Notes: generated by a model not told the origin, from the sequence alone. A stretch of 64,000 bases of DNA from DASUCS01 sp041166745 (GCA_041166745.1 JBEEGH010000003.1:62001-126000); one strand, 5' to 3'. Shown: positions 54,137 to 61,986, counted from the first letter of the stretch. Program-made: numbers and translations.

Positions 54137-55006
54137 TCAGTTCTTCGGTAGTTCGCTCACGGGGCGGATCGTGGCCGGCGGCGAGACCGACACGGCGCTG
54201 TTCGGCCGTTCGATGCGAAGCACGATCGTGAGCGTGAGGTGACCGAGCTTGATCAGGCTGTCGAGGACCGCACCACTGCCGCTGCTGCTGCTCGCTGATG
54301 CATTGGCCGCGAACTCGACCTGGGCGGTGAGCGAGCGGAACAGGTGGTCGCTGGCGCCTGTGGCGATCTCGAACGTCGACGACTTCGCCGAAGCCCGGAC
54401 TGCGTCCGCTTCCGAATCACTCACTCGCAACGACGATCCCTGCCCGGTACCCAGCTGACCGGCAAGGTCGACGATCCCGTTCAGCGCCGCTACTGGGTCG
54501 ACTCGTCCAGTGATCCGATCCACGGCCTCGCCCGCAATCGTGGTGCCGGGCTGCTGCGCAGGATCGACCACCCAGTGCCGGAGATCGAGACCCGCAAAAG
54601 AGTTGCTTCCGGTACTCGACGACGTCGTGAGGCGTACCGAGCTCAGCTGCTCATCCGTCAGTTGGTAGCCCACCTCGCCCTTCATGATGAAAGCGGTATG
54701 CCCTGTCGAGACGAACCGCGCTGTGGGCATCGCCGGGTCACTGAGATTTGTCGACGTGAGATCGGCGATTGGAAGGGTTGCTCCTGCCGGAGCGAGATCG
54801 AACGGCCCGTCCATCTGGAATCCCACTCGAGAGGACGGGTCGCCCGTGCCCGCGCTCAGCTCGAGCCGTAGATGCAAGACCCCGCCGTGGATCTGGCTGA
54901 GGCTCGCTCCAGCATCCGCCACCACGTCCGTCCTCGACTTGCCTCCGCAGCCTGCGACCGCGACTGCGAGGGCTGCCGTCAACGCAATCGTGCGCCCGAA
55001 CCTCAC
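54137..55006 (-). CDS. LppX/LprAFG-type lipoprotein
   Basis: A 289-residue lipoprotein with a lipobox AVAGC (Cys20 after a hydrophobic signal LTAALAVAVAGCGG) and the LppX-like beta-sheet fold pattern (GGVLHLRLELSAGTGDPSSR, DLTSTNLSDPAM, VGYQLTDEQLSSVRL). LppX-family proteins bind lipids and move them across the mycobacterial envelope. GTG 55006 overlaps the stop of the secreted CxxC-repeat gene. It is the last gene of the peptide-locus operon; its placement suggests capture or delivery of a hydrophobic product. Confidence 0.78.
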   Translation of the reverse strand: MRFGRTIALTAALAVAVAGCGGKSRTDVVADAGASLSQIHGGVLHLRLELSAGTGDPSSRVGFQMDGPFDLAPAGATLPIADLTSTNLSDPAMPTARFVSTGHTAFIMKGEVGYQLTDEQLSSVRLTTSSSTGSNSFAGLDLRHWVVDPAQQPGTTIAGEAVDRITGRVDPVAALNGIVDLAGQLGTGQGSSLRVSDSEADAVRASAKSSTFEIATGASDHLFRSLTAQVEFAANASASSSSGSGAVLDSLIKLGHLTLTIVLRIERPNSAVSVSPPATIRPVSELPKN

Positions 55007-55770
55007 GGGCTGCTCGACGTCGTGGTCGTAGTCGTGGTGGTGCTCGTCGTGCTCGTGGTGCTCGTCGACGTCACCGTCACGGTCGTGGTGGTCGACGCCG
55101 ATGTCGAGTTGTTCGACGGTGTGTTCTCGTCGTTCTGCTCACTGTTGTTGTCGGGAGGGATCGGTTCCACCTCGGTCGCCAAGACGTGAGCCAGCTCCGT
55201 CATGAGCTCGTCGACCTTGGCTTGTATCTCCATCACCGTGAGACCCGAATTCTGCAAGTCCTTCAGGGCCTTCCAGATGTCGTGCAACTGATGCTTGCCG
55301 TCGTTCGTAAATCGGACCGGAACCGACGACTGCACGACAAATTGGTACGCGGTCGCGAGGGTGTCACAGAAGGAGCAATTGACGTTGGCCGCGACCGCCG
55401 CGTTCTCTGGAGTGAACACCGTCGGGCTGCCGATGACGAAGACGATCTGCACGGCGATCGCCACGGTCTGGCAGTTCGTGCAGCTGGCGATTGCGATGGC
55501 TGCATTGCCAGGAGCGACGGTCGCCTCGTCCGTGATCGTGCGAACGTCGAACGCAAGCTCGAACACCGAGCTGTTGTCCTTGGTGTTCTCGACAATCGCC
55601 GTGTTGATGGGACTGCCGTTGCCTCCGGAGTTCGAGTCGGAACTGCTGGTGTCGTCCGCGCTCGCTGGCGCCGGCGCGACGACGCTCACCGCGCAGGCCA
55701 GGAGCACCACGAGGAGCGCAGCGAGGGCTCTCTGGGCGCGTCCCATGAGAGACGCAGTTCGGTCGTTCAC
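55003..55770 (-). CDS. Secreted protein with three internal repeats, two CxxC motifs and a Thr/Ser tail
   Basis: A 255-residue exported protein. The signal peptide ends at about 38 (APASA). Three units begin at about 54, 87 and 121: PINTAIVENTKDNSSVF, NAAIAIASCTNCQTVAIA (Cys97/100) and NAAVAANVNCSFCDTLAT (Cys132/135). Spacing is 33-34 residues. A helical region follows at 160-200, then a Thr/Ser/Asn-rich tail to the end. The repeats resemble the C-terminal half of the two small peptides at 58.1-58.5 kb (for example VNAAIAANVLSDGSTAYA). I recognise no assigned family. It overlaps both neighbours by 4 bases. Confidence 0.8.
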   Translation of the reverse strand: MNDRTASLMGRAQRALAALLVVLLACAVSVVAPAPASADDTSSSDSNSGGNGSPINTAIVENTKDNSSVFELAFDVRTITDEATVAPGNAAIAIASCTNCQTVAIAVQIVFVIGSPTVFTPENAAVAANVNCSFCDTLATAYQFVVQSSVPVRFTNDGKHQLHDIWKALKDLQNSGLTVMEIQAKVDELMTELAHVLATEVEPIPPDNNSEQNDENTPSNNSTSASTTTTVTVTSTSTTSTTSTTTTTTTTSSSP

Positions 55771-56066
55771 CGAGGTTGTTCGTTCCCCGATCCGTCGCCG
55801 GCTATTCCCTGAGGGTGACCGTCCCAGCGAACGATGTGCGCGCCGACTTCATACAGCGCCTCGAGGATCGTGAGTGCCGCGGGCTCGGCCTCCTCGAGCT
55901 GCGCGGGCCACCCCGGAGCTCCCGGCTCCGCACGAACGATGCGGCGTTCACGGATGAACGCGGCGACGAGTGTTTCAACGAGCGGCTCTGCTGACAACGA
56001 GCCATCGGTCCAGCGCACCTCGCGTACCTCGCCTCGGGAGCGATAGCGAACGGCGAACGACGGCAT
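55767..56066 (-). CDS. Hypothetical protein of the peptide locus
   Basis: A 99-residue soluble protein with no Cys. It has a short beta-type start (PSFAVRYRSRGEVREVRWTD) and a helical middle (PLVETLVAAFIRERRIVRAE ... AALTILEALYEVGAHIV), ending in a Gly-rich tail. Family unknown. It is coupled to the secreted CxxC-repeat gene by a 4-base overlap and lies 24 bases after the 70-residue gene. Confidence 0.6.
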   Translation of the reverse strand: MPSFAVRYRSRGEVREVRWTDGSLSAEPLVETLVAAFIRERRIVRAEPGAPGWPAQLEEAEPAALTILEALYEVGAHIVRWDGHPQGIAGDGSGNEQPR

Positions 56067-56090
56067 CGCCTCATCATCGCTCGTCGCGAG

Positions 56091-56303
56091 TCAGGTCTCG
56101 GCTTCGTCAGCGTTGTGGTGGATCACCTGACGCTCGCCATCCCGTTCGATGATGGTGACTTCACCGTCGCTGTACACCGTCGTGGAGTGCCCCGAGCCCG
56201 CGATGTTGGACGAGATGGCCACGTTCGTCGTGCGCGCCTCGCCGCCATCTCCCTGCTGCAAGGCATCGCGCAGCCGGCGACGAATCAGTCGCCCGATGTC
56301 CAT
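56091..56303 (-). CDS. Hypothetical 70-residue protein of the peptide locus
   Basis: A 70-residue protein with an Arg-rich helical start (MDIGRLIRRRLRDALQQGDG) and a beta-type second half (RTTNVAISSNIAGSGHSTTV, then YSDGEVTIIERDGERQV). It follows the M50 protease gene by 9 bases, so co-expression is very likely. No known family; the beta half is a repeated turn pattern that could mediate binding. Confidence 0.6.
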   Translation of the reverse strand: MDIGRLIRRRLRDALQQGDGGEARTTNVAISSNIAGSGHSTTVYSDGEVTIIERDGERQVIHHNADEAET

Positions 56304-56312
56304 TTGACCTCC

Positions 56313-57995
56313 TCAGTTTGCGAGTGTCGTCGTGGGCTCCGGTGCGGTGGTCGTCGGTGCGGTCGACGTCGTCTCCGGCACCGTGCTGGTCGTCGTGCTG
56401 TTCTCGGATGTTGCGAGCGTGGTTGGGGTCGACGGGCTCGTCTCGGGCACCGACGCCGGAGTCGTGCTGTTCTGAGGCTGCGGGTCAGGTACCGGCGCGT
56501 CGCCTCGCAGTTGCGCCTGCTGCTCGCTGTAGAGCGGAGCGTCACCGTTCGGGAGGCGTCGTACGGCCGCTGCGCTTTCGCCAACGGTGCCGCGCTCACC
56601 AGGGCGGATCGGTGCGTAGTTGTCGCTGGGCAGCCACGCGAACATCAGTAGGGCAACCGCCAGCGCCACGGCGCCGCTGAACAACGTCCGTTGCACCGGA
56701 TGGCCGTCCGTGCGACGCCATCCGGACCGCAGTAGCCCGGTGGCCATCTTGTAGAGCATCAGCACGATGCCCGCGACCGGGATCACCAGCACGATGAGTT
56801 GGAGTACGGCGCTGACCCCTTGGAGCACGTCGCCGTTGCCGAACGCAGCTGTGGCCGTGTCCATCTGCGCATGGCCCGAGTCCCAGGCGGTGCCGATGAT
56901 ACGCGGGAGATGCATCAAGACGATGAACAACTCGAACAGCAGTAGCGGCACGACGATCAGCACCCAAGCGGTGACGGCCACGCGCACCCAGCGCTTCAAA
57001 ACGGTGACGCGTTCGTCGGCGCGCTTCCATGGCACGAGGCTGCGGAGAATCGGTCCGATGCGCGCGAACAAGTCCGGCACGCCCGTGAGGTCGGCGATGA
57101 TGTAGTACCCGTCGAGTCGCACGATCGGAAGCAGTTGGTGGGCGATCTCGAAGTGTTGGACCACCACCAGCAGCAGCAGCGGTTCGAATCCCGTAGCAAA
57201 ATACGCAGCAGTGGTGAGCAGGACGAAGACCACGTTGAAGTAGACGCCGCCGAGATCGGTGCGAAGGCGCGCCCGCCGCCCGAGGCGGTAGGCATCGGTC
57301 ACGTCGGTGTAGAAGGCGGGCCAGGCGAGGTAGATCCCGCAGCCCATCTTGCCGGGATGCCCGCCGCCGTAGCGGCAGGCGGCAGCGTGGCCGATCTCGT
57401 GGAACGCCGCCGACAACACGACCGCAGCGAACAGTGGCAAGAAGAAGCCAGGGTGATAGATCGACTCGCGCAGCGCTTGGGCGACGCCATGCATGAAGAA
57501 GAGCCAGATGTCGACGGCGACGAACGCGCCCAACGCGGCCAGCACTACAAGCGGCAGGAACAGTGGCTTGAAGAACGATCCGAGGCGGTCGGACATCCGT
57601 TCGGAGATCACCGCCGCACGGAATCGCAGCGCGAGGAACGGATCGGGCTTCTCGAGGTGAGGGCTGGAGCCGTCGGCGGCGGCGAGGAGGCCGAGCGGGC
57701 GAAGCTTCTCTTGGACCAGGAAGCGAACTTGATCCGCGTCGAGCCCGCGTCCGATCTCCTGGCTCACCTCCGACGCGATGGCTTCGTACGTGTTTTGACC
57801 GTCTGACCTCGCGGCGACCGCGTACAACAGCGGTGGAAGTTGGACGACCTGTCCATCCGAGCGACGTGCGAGTGACGGTGGTTCCTTGAATCCGGAGCCT
57901 TCGTACTCACCGATGAGCTCGACGCCGTCGGCGAGTTGCGGGGGAAGGTCATCGGTTGGTTCGCGAGCGGACTCGCGCTGGTCCGTCAGCGTCAC
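56313..57995 (-). CDS. Membrane zinc protease (M50-like) with N-terminal PqqD/RRE-like region
   Basis: A 560-residue multi-pass protein. Residues about 20-105 (ARRSDGQVVQLPPLLYAVAA ... LDADQVRFLVQEKLRPLGLL) look like a PqqD/RiPP-recognition (RRE) winged helix. Membrane helices follow, with HExxH at 199-203 (AAFHEIGHAAACRYGGG) and a second motif IVRLDGYYIIADL supplying an Asp. The C-terminal 70 residues are a Thr/Ser/Pro-rich extracytoplasmic tail. Relatives are annotated as putative peptide zinc metalloproteases (YydH-like) of RiPP clusters. GTG 57995 starts it. It heads a five-gene operon divergent from two peptide genes, 115 bases away. Confidence 0.85.
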   Translation of the reverse strand: MTLTDQRESAREPTDDLPPQLADGVELIGEYEGSGFKEPPSLARRSDGQVVQLPPLLYAVAARSDGQNTYEAIASEVSQEIGRGLDADQVRFLVQEKLRPLGLLAAADGSSPHLEKPDPFLALRFRAAVISERMSDRLGSFFKPLFLPLVVLAALGAFVAVDIWLFFMHGVAQALRESIYHPGFFLPLFAAVVLSAAFHEIGHAAACRYGGGHPGKMGCGIYLAWPAFYTDVTDAYRLGRRARLRTDLGGVYFNVVFVLLTTAAYFATGFEPLLLLVVVQHFEIAHQLLPIVRLDGYYIIADLTGVPDLFARIGPILRSLVPWKRADERVTVLKRWVRVAVTAWVLIVVPLLLFELFIVLMHLPRIIGTAWDSGHAQMDTATAAFGNGDVLQGVSAVLQLIVLVIPVAGIVLMLYKMATGLLRSGWRRTDGHPVQRTLFSGAVALAVALLMFAWLPSDNYAPIRPGERGTVGESAAAVRRLPNGDAPLYSEQQAQLRGDAPVPDPQPQNSTTPASVPETSPSTPTTLATSENSTTTSTVPETTSTAPTTTAPEPTTTLAN

Positions 57996-58110
57996 GCGGG
58001 GTTGCGTTCCCCGACGCGCATCGCGCGAAACCTCCCGCTTTGGGTGTGAACCGGAAGCATCGCGGGAAACACGAATCGCAACGCATCAACCCCCAAGAAG
58101 GAGATGTTCC
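57996..58110. promoter_or_regulatory. Divergent promoter region of the peptide locus
   Basis: This 115-base gap separates the M50 operon (minus strand) from the two peptide genes (plus strand). It carries the peptide Shine-Dalgarno AAGAAGGAG at 58095-58103 and must hold both promoters. I cannot identify -35/-10 elements with confidence. GCGGGGTTGCGTTCCCCG near 57996-58013 contains a short CGGGG/CCCCG stem. Confidence 0.4.
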
Positions 58111-58320
58111 GTGGCAGACCCAGTTGAATTCCGCAAGCTTTCGCGCGAGGAACTCGACGAGCTGGCAGGGGAGGCGCTGCCCGAGCGGGCCGCGATGTCG
58201 CTGATCAACGCGAACATCGCCGCTCCGGTGAACCTCGCTGCTGCACTCAACGTCTTGTCGGACAACTCAGTGGCGGTCGCCAATGCTCAGCAGACGGCGC
58301 CCATCACCCAGTCGACCTAA
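58111..58320 (+). CDS. RiPP-like precursor peptide 1
   Basis: A 69-residue peptide from GTG 58111, with AAGAAGGAG 7 bases upstream. The leader-like half is FRKLSREELDELAGEALPER then AAMSLINANIAAP; the core-like half is VNLAAALNVLSDNSVAVANA then QQTAPITQST. No Cys, signal peptide or membrane segment. It is followed 13 bases later by a close paralogue. The conserved acidic LDELAGEALPER stretch has the character of RiPP leader-recognition motifs, and the divergent M50 protease carries an RRE-like region. No product is known; that it is a precursor is inference. Confidence 0.75.
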   Translation: MADPVEFRKLSREELDELAGEALPERAAMSLINANIAAPVNLAAALNVLSDNSVAVANAQQTAPITQST

Positions 58321-58333
58321 AGGAGACGCACTC

Positions 58334-58540
58334 ATGGCAGACAGTGACTTCCGCAAGGTGACCCGCCAAGAGCTCGATGAGCTCGCCGGGGAAGCGTTGC
58401 CCGAACGAGCGGCGATGTCGCTCATCAATGCGAACATCGCGATCCCCGTGAACGCGGCGATCGCAGCGAACGTCCTTTCCGATGGCTCCACCGCTTACGC
58501 GAATGCCATCCAGGACACGCCCATCACTCAGGGCACGTAA
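58334..58540 (+). CDS. RiPP-like precursor peptide 2
   Basis: A 68-residue paralogue of the preceding peptide from ATG 58334, with AAAGGAG 9 bases upstream. ELDELAGEALPERAAMSLIN is identical in both, whereas the C-terminal half (VNAAIAANVLSDGSTAYANA then IQDTPITQGT) varies. Synonymous differences in the shared half show conservation at protein level. It has no Cys. A hairpin at 58568-58603 follows and could terminate the two-gene transcript. Confidence 0.75.
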   Translation: MADSDFRKVTRQELDELAGEALPERAAMSLINANIAIPVNAAIAANVLSDGSTAYANAIQDTPITQGT

Positions 58541-58567
58541 CGCGCTCAGCGAAGTCCGTTCCAGGAC

Positions 58568-58603
58568 GAAGAAAGGGGTCGCCTGCTTGGCGGCCCCTTC
58601 TTC
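58568..58603 (+). terminator. Stem-loop after the peptide genes
   Basis: GAAGAAAGGGG-T-CGCC (58568-58583) pairs with GGCGGCCCCTTCTTC (58589-58603) around a TGCTT loop, with one bulged A and one T-G pair. The stem is strong and lies 28 bases after the second peptide stop, and the right arm ends in a pyrimidine-rich stretch rather than a clean T tract. It probably works as a transcription terminator. Confidence 0.6.
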
Positions 58604-58625
58604 GCGCTCGGTAGCGTCGCCGGCC

Positions 58626-59405
58626 ATGGACATCTCCGGAGCATCAGCGATCGTCACGGGCGGAGCCTCAGGGCTCGGCGAGGCGACCGCGAGGTTGTTG
58701 ACCGACAAGGGCGCTCGTGTAGTCGTCGCCGACGTGCAGGACGACAAAGGTGAGGCAGTGGCGAAGGCGCTCGAGGGCATCTTCGCCCATACCGACGTCA
58801 CGTCCGAAGAAGACGTCATCGCCGCGGTCGAGGCCGCCAAAGAACTCGGACCGCTGCGCGTGCTCGTCAACTGCGCCGGCATCGGTTGGCCCCAGCGCAC
58901 GATCGGCAAGGACGGGCAGTACTCCTCGGCCCACGGGCTCGACATCTTCACGAAGGTCATCCAGATCAACTTGATCGGGACGTTCAACTGCATCCGCCTC
59001 GCAGCAACAGCGATGAGTCAGACCGAGCCCTTGGACGAGAGCGGTGAGCGCGGAGCCATTGTCAACACCGCATCCGTCGCGGCCTACGACGGCCAGATAG
59101 GGCAGGCCGCCTACTCCGCATCAAAGGGTGGGGTTGTCGGGATGACGTTGCCCATTGCTCGCGATCTCTCCGCGGTTGGCATTCGCGTCAACACGATCGC
59201 TCCGGGATTGATCGACACGCCGATCTACGGACAGGGTGAAGGCGCCGAGACCTTCAAGGAGAAGCTGAAGAAGGACGTGCTCTTCCCGCACCGCCTCGGC
59301 ACGTCCGAGGAGTTCGCCACGCTCGCGGTCGAACTGGTGACGAACAGCTACATGAATGCCGAGTCGATCCGCGTCGACGGCGGCGTCCGCATGCAACCGA
59401 AGTGA
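58626..59405 (+). CDS. SDR, 3-hydroxyacyl-CoA dehydrogenase type-2-like
   Basis: A 259-residue SDR: ASAIVTGGASGLGEATARLL, VNCAGIGWPQRTIGKDG, FTKVIQINLIGTFNCIRLAA, AIVNTASVAAYDGQIGQAAY and SASKGGVVGMTLPIARDLSA. This is the pattern of HSD17B10-type 3-hydroxy-2-methylbutyryl/3-hydroxyacyl-CoA dehydrogenases, which act in beta-oxidation-like degradation. ATG 58626 is the start; it is separated from the peptide genes by the terminator hairpin and probably has its own transcript. Confidence 0.9.
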   Translation: MDISGASAIVTGGASGLGEATARLLTDKGARVVVADVQDDKGEAVAKALEGIFAHTDVTSEEDVIAAVEAAKELGPLRVLVNCAGIGWPQRTIGKDGQYSSAHGLDIFTKVIQINLIGTFNCIRLAATAMSQTEPLDESGERGAIVNTASVAAYDGQIGQAAYSASKGGVVGMTLPIARDLSAVGIRVNTIAPGLIDTPIYGQGEGAETFKEKLKKDVLFPHRLGTSEEFATLAVELVTNSYMNAESIRVDGGVRMQPK

Positions 59406-59406
59406 T

Positions 59407-60264
59407 CTAGGCCAGCTCGGCGCGCACGGCGTCGTCGGCGGTTTCGTGCGTGAACTTGTAGCCCTCGCGGGCCAGGACGACAGGCATCACGCGTTGGCTG
59501 GCGGACACGACCTCGTCCGCCGCCTCGCGCCCGAGTAGCAGTCGCGGCCCGAACTTCGGTACCGGTACGAAGGTCGGTCGATGCAGCGCGCGACCGATGG
59601 CCTTCGTGAACACCGCGTTGCTCACCGGCTCGGGGCCGGTGAGGTTCACCGGCCCGGCGACGTCGTGGTCGAGCAAGAAGCGGATCGCGCCGATCTCGTC
59701 GGTAAGCGAGATCCAGCTCCAGTACTGCCGGCCTGACCCGATGCGTCCGCCGAGGCCGAGCTTGAACAGCGGCAGCGTCTTGGCCACTGCGCCGCCCGAC
59801 TTTCCGACAACGATGCCCGTTCGAAGGTGCGCGACGCGAATGCCGGCCTCCTCCGCCGGAGCGGTCGCGGCCTCCCATTGCACGCACACGTCGGCGAGGA
59901 AGCCGGTGCCGGCGGATGACTCCTCCGTGAGCACCTCATCGCCCCGATCGCCGTAGTAGCCAATGGCCGAGGCCGACAGCAGTACCTGCGGTTTGCGGCC
60001 GAGATCCGCGATGGTTCGCGCAACCAGCGACGTTCCGTTGGTGCGACTCTCGAGCACCCGGCGCTTCTGCTCGGGTGTCCAGCGCTTCTCGGCCACCCCC
60101 TCGCCGGCGAGATGGATGACGGCGTCAGCGCCGAAGAGGGCGCCCGAGTCGAGGCTGCCGTCAGCGTCACGGCGGACGGCTACGACCTCGTGCCCATCAC
60201 CTTCCAGCGAGGGCACCAACGCGGACCCGATGAACCCGTGTGACCCCGTTACTGCAACACGCAT
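59407..60264 (-). CDS. TIGR01777 family NAD(P)-binding epimerase-like protein
   Basis: A 285-residue extended-SDR protein: VAVTGSHGFIGSALVPSLEG, VIHLAGEGVAEKRWTPEQKR, SASAIGYYGDRGDEVLTEES and WISLTDEIGAIRFLLDHD, the pattern of the YfcH/SulA-like TIGR01777 family. It is thought to be a nucleotide-sugar epimerase or lipid-linked enzyme, with no fixed role. ATG 60264. It is convergent with the SDR gene and divergent from the aldo/keto reductase gene. Confidence 0.88.
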   Translation of the reverse strand: MRVAVTGSHGFIGSALVPSLEGDGHEVVAVRRDADGSLDSGALFGADAVIHLAGEGVAEKRWTPEQKRRVLESRTNGTSLVARTIADLGRKPQVLLSASAIGYYGDRGDEVLTEESSAGTGFLADVCVQWEAATAPAEEAGIRVAHLRTGIVVGKSGGAVAKTLPLFKLGLGGRIGSGRQYWSWISLTDEIGAIRFLLDHDVAGPVNLTGPEPVSNAVFTKAIGRALHRPTFVPVPKFGPRLLLGREAADEVVSASQRVMPVVLAREGYKFTHETADDAVRAELA

Positions 60265-60300
60265 GTTCGGACCCTACGGGTGATGGGCAAGAATCGTCAC

Positions 60301-61272
60301 ATGCGCTTTGTTGATGTTGGGGGCGAGCACCTGTCGGCCATCGGCGTCGGCACCTGGCAATTCGGTTCCCGCGAATGGGACTACGGCAAGGACTACGCCG
60401 ACACCACCGCGATAGAGATCGTGCATCGGGCTCTCGATCTCGGGGTCAACGTGATCGACACGGCGGAGGTCTACGGCTTCGGCAAGTCCGAGCGGATCGT
60501 CGGCAAAGCGATTGCGGGCCGCCGCGAGGAAGCGTTCGTCGCGTCGAAGCTCCTCCCGGTTGTTCCGCCGATCGGGGGTGGCTACGTCGCGGGACGAGGC
60601 CGCAAGTCCGCCGAGCGGCTGGGCATCGACACCATCGACCTGTATCAAGTGCACTGGCCCAACCCGATCGTGCCGGCATCCACGATCGCCGACGGCCTGC
60701 GCCGGTTGCAGGACGACGGCATCGTGCGCCAGCTCGGCGTGAGCAACTACTCCCTCGCCGGATGGCGCAAGCTCGAGGATTCGCTCGGCCGCCCGATCCT
60801 CGCCAATCAGGTGCAGTACAGCTTGGCCGTGCGCAAGCCCGAGCGTGAGCTCGTTCCTCATGCGCAGGCCCACGATCGGCTGATTATCGCCTACAGCCCC
60901 TTGGCCCAAGGACTGCTCGGCGCGAAGTACGACGCCACCAACGTGCCGAAGGACGTGCGCGCCACCAATCCGCTGTTCCTCCCGGAGAACCTCGAACGCG
61001 CCGGCCCCCTGCTCGGCGCACTGCGCGACATCGCCAAGGCGCACGACGCCACCCCCGCTCAGGTGGCGCTGGCCTGGCTGCTCCGCCGCCCGAACGTCGT
61101 CGCCATCCCGGGCGCCTCGAGCGTGGCCCAGCTCGAGGCCAATGTGGCCGCCGCCGATCTCGAGTTGAGCGACGATGACGACGCTCGTCTGACCGAGGCA
61201 TCCGACTCCTTCACACCCCGGCGCGGCGTCGGTGTCGTCCCCCAGATCATTCGGAACCGCGTTCGCCGCTGA
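60301..61272 (+). CDS. Aldo/keto reductase
   Basis: A 323-residue AKR TIM barrel: VGTWQFGSREWDYGKDY, VNVIDTAEVYGFGKSERIVG (catalytic Asp/Tyr), IDLYQVHWPNPIVPA (His), QVQYSLAVRKPERELV and VVAIPGASSVAQLEANVAAA for NADPH binding. It reduces carbonyl compounds. The frame is open to 60280 (MGKNRH...), but ATG 60301 gives the usual family N terminus MRFVDVGGEHLSAIGVG. Confidence 0.9.
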   Translation: MRFVDVGGEHLSAIGVGTWQFGSREWDYGKDYADTTAIEIVHRALDLGVNVIDTAEVYGFGKSERIVGKAIAGRREEAFVASKLLPVVPPIGGGYVAGRGRKSAERLGIDTIDLYQVHWPNPIVPASTIADGLRRLQDDGIVRQLGVSNYSLAGWRKLEDSLGRPILANQVQYSLAVRKPERELVPHAQAHDRLIIAYSPLAQGLLGAKYDATNVPKDVRATNPLFLPENLERAGPLLGALRDIAKAHDATPAQVALAWLLRRPNVVAIPGASSVAQLEANVAAADLELSDDDDARLTEASDSFTPRRGVGVVPQIIRNRVRR

Positions 61273-61316
61273 CAGGGTTTCCTTGCCCTGTGAGGGCGTC
61301 AGTACAGTGCGCCGTC

Positions 61317-61985
61317 GTGCATGTCGTCGTCGTCGGCTGCGGCCGAGTGGGATCGGGCCTGGCCCAATCAGTCGAGGCCGCGGGCCATACCGTCGCCATC
61401 ATCGACCGGAAGGAAACTGCCTTCCGGCGACTCGACCCGGCTTTCTCCGGAAAACGGATCGTGGGCGTGGGTTTCGACCGCGACCGGCTCGAGGAGGCAG
61501 GCGTCAAAGACGCCGTCGCGGTCGCCGCCGTCACCAATGGCGACAACTCCAACATCATGATCGCGCGAGTGGCCAAGGAGACGTACGGCATCGATCGGGT
61601 GGTCGCCCGGATCTATGACCCGCGCCGCGCCGCGATCTACGAGCGGCTCGGCATCCCGACGGTGGCCACCGTGCAATGGACGATTGAACGAGTTCTGCGT
61701 CGCATCCTGCCGGACGCGCCGGCCGTCGAGTGGATCGACCCGAGCGCGAAGGTGTGTCTCATCGAGCGCCTCGTCCCGGCGACATGGGCCGGACGTCGAG
61801 TCGTCGAGCTCGACGTCGAAGGTCAAGCGCATGTCGTCGCGCTGTCCCGCCTTGCGGTCGCGCAGCTGAGCCGTCCCGATCTCGTGATCCAAGACGGCGA
61901 CGTCGTCTTCGTGGCCATCTCGGGCGACCACATCGGCGAGTTCGACGACCACATCGGGGCGGGCGCGAGCAGCGGGGGTCATTGA
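61317..61985 (+). CDS. ceoB: TrkA-type potassium-uptake regulatory protein 1 (CeoB-like)
   Basis: A 222-residue RCK protein: the Rossmann NAD(H)-binding domain starts VHVVVVGCGRVGSGLAQSVE and has VAAVTNGDNSNIMIARVAKE, and the C-terminal TrkA_C domain carries a ligand-binding fold (HVVALSRLAVAQLSRPDLVI). TrkA-type proteins gate potassium transporters by sensing NADH or nucleotides. GTG 61317 is chosen. It lies one base before the second TrkA gene and then an APC permease, like the M. tuberculosis ceoB-ceoC and Rv2690c region. Confidence 0.88.
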   Translation: MHVVVVGCGRVGSGLAQSVEAAGHTVAIIDRKETAFRRLDPAFSGKRIVGVGFDRDRLEEAGVKDAVAVAAVTNGDNSNIMIARVAKETYGIDRVVARIYDPRRAAIYERLGIPTVATVQWTIERVLRRILPDAPAVEWIDPSAKVCLIERLVPATWAGRRVVELDVEGQAHVVALSRLAVAQLSRPDLVIQDGDVVFVAISGDHIGEFDDHIGAGASSGGH

Positions 61986-61986
61986 C

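Noticed and set aside
55010..55110. Simple GTGGTG/GTCGTC-type DNA repeat
   Set aside because: It encodes the Thr/Ser-rich tail of the secreted protein; codon-level repetition of Thr explains it.
61272..61291. ACAGGG/CCCTGT stem after the aldo/keto reductase gene
   Set aside because: Only six base pairs, overlaps the stop codon and has no T tract; too weak to call a terminator.
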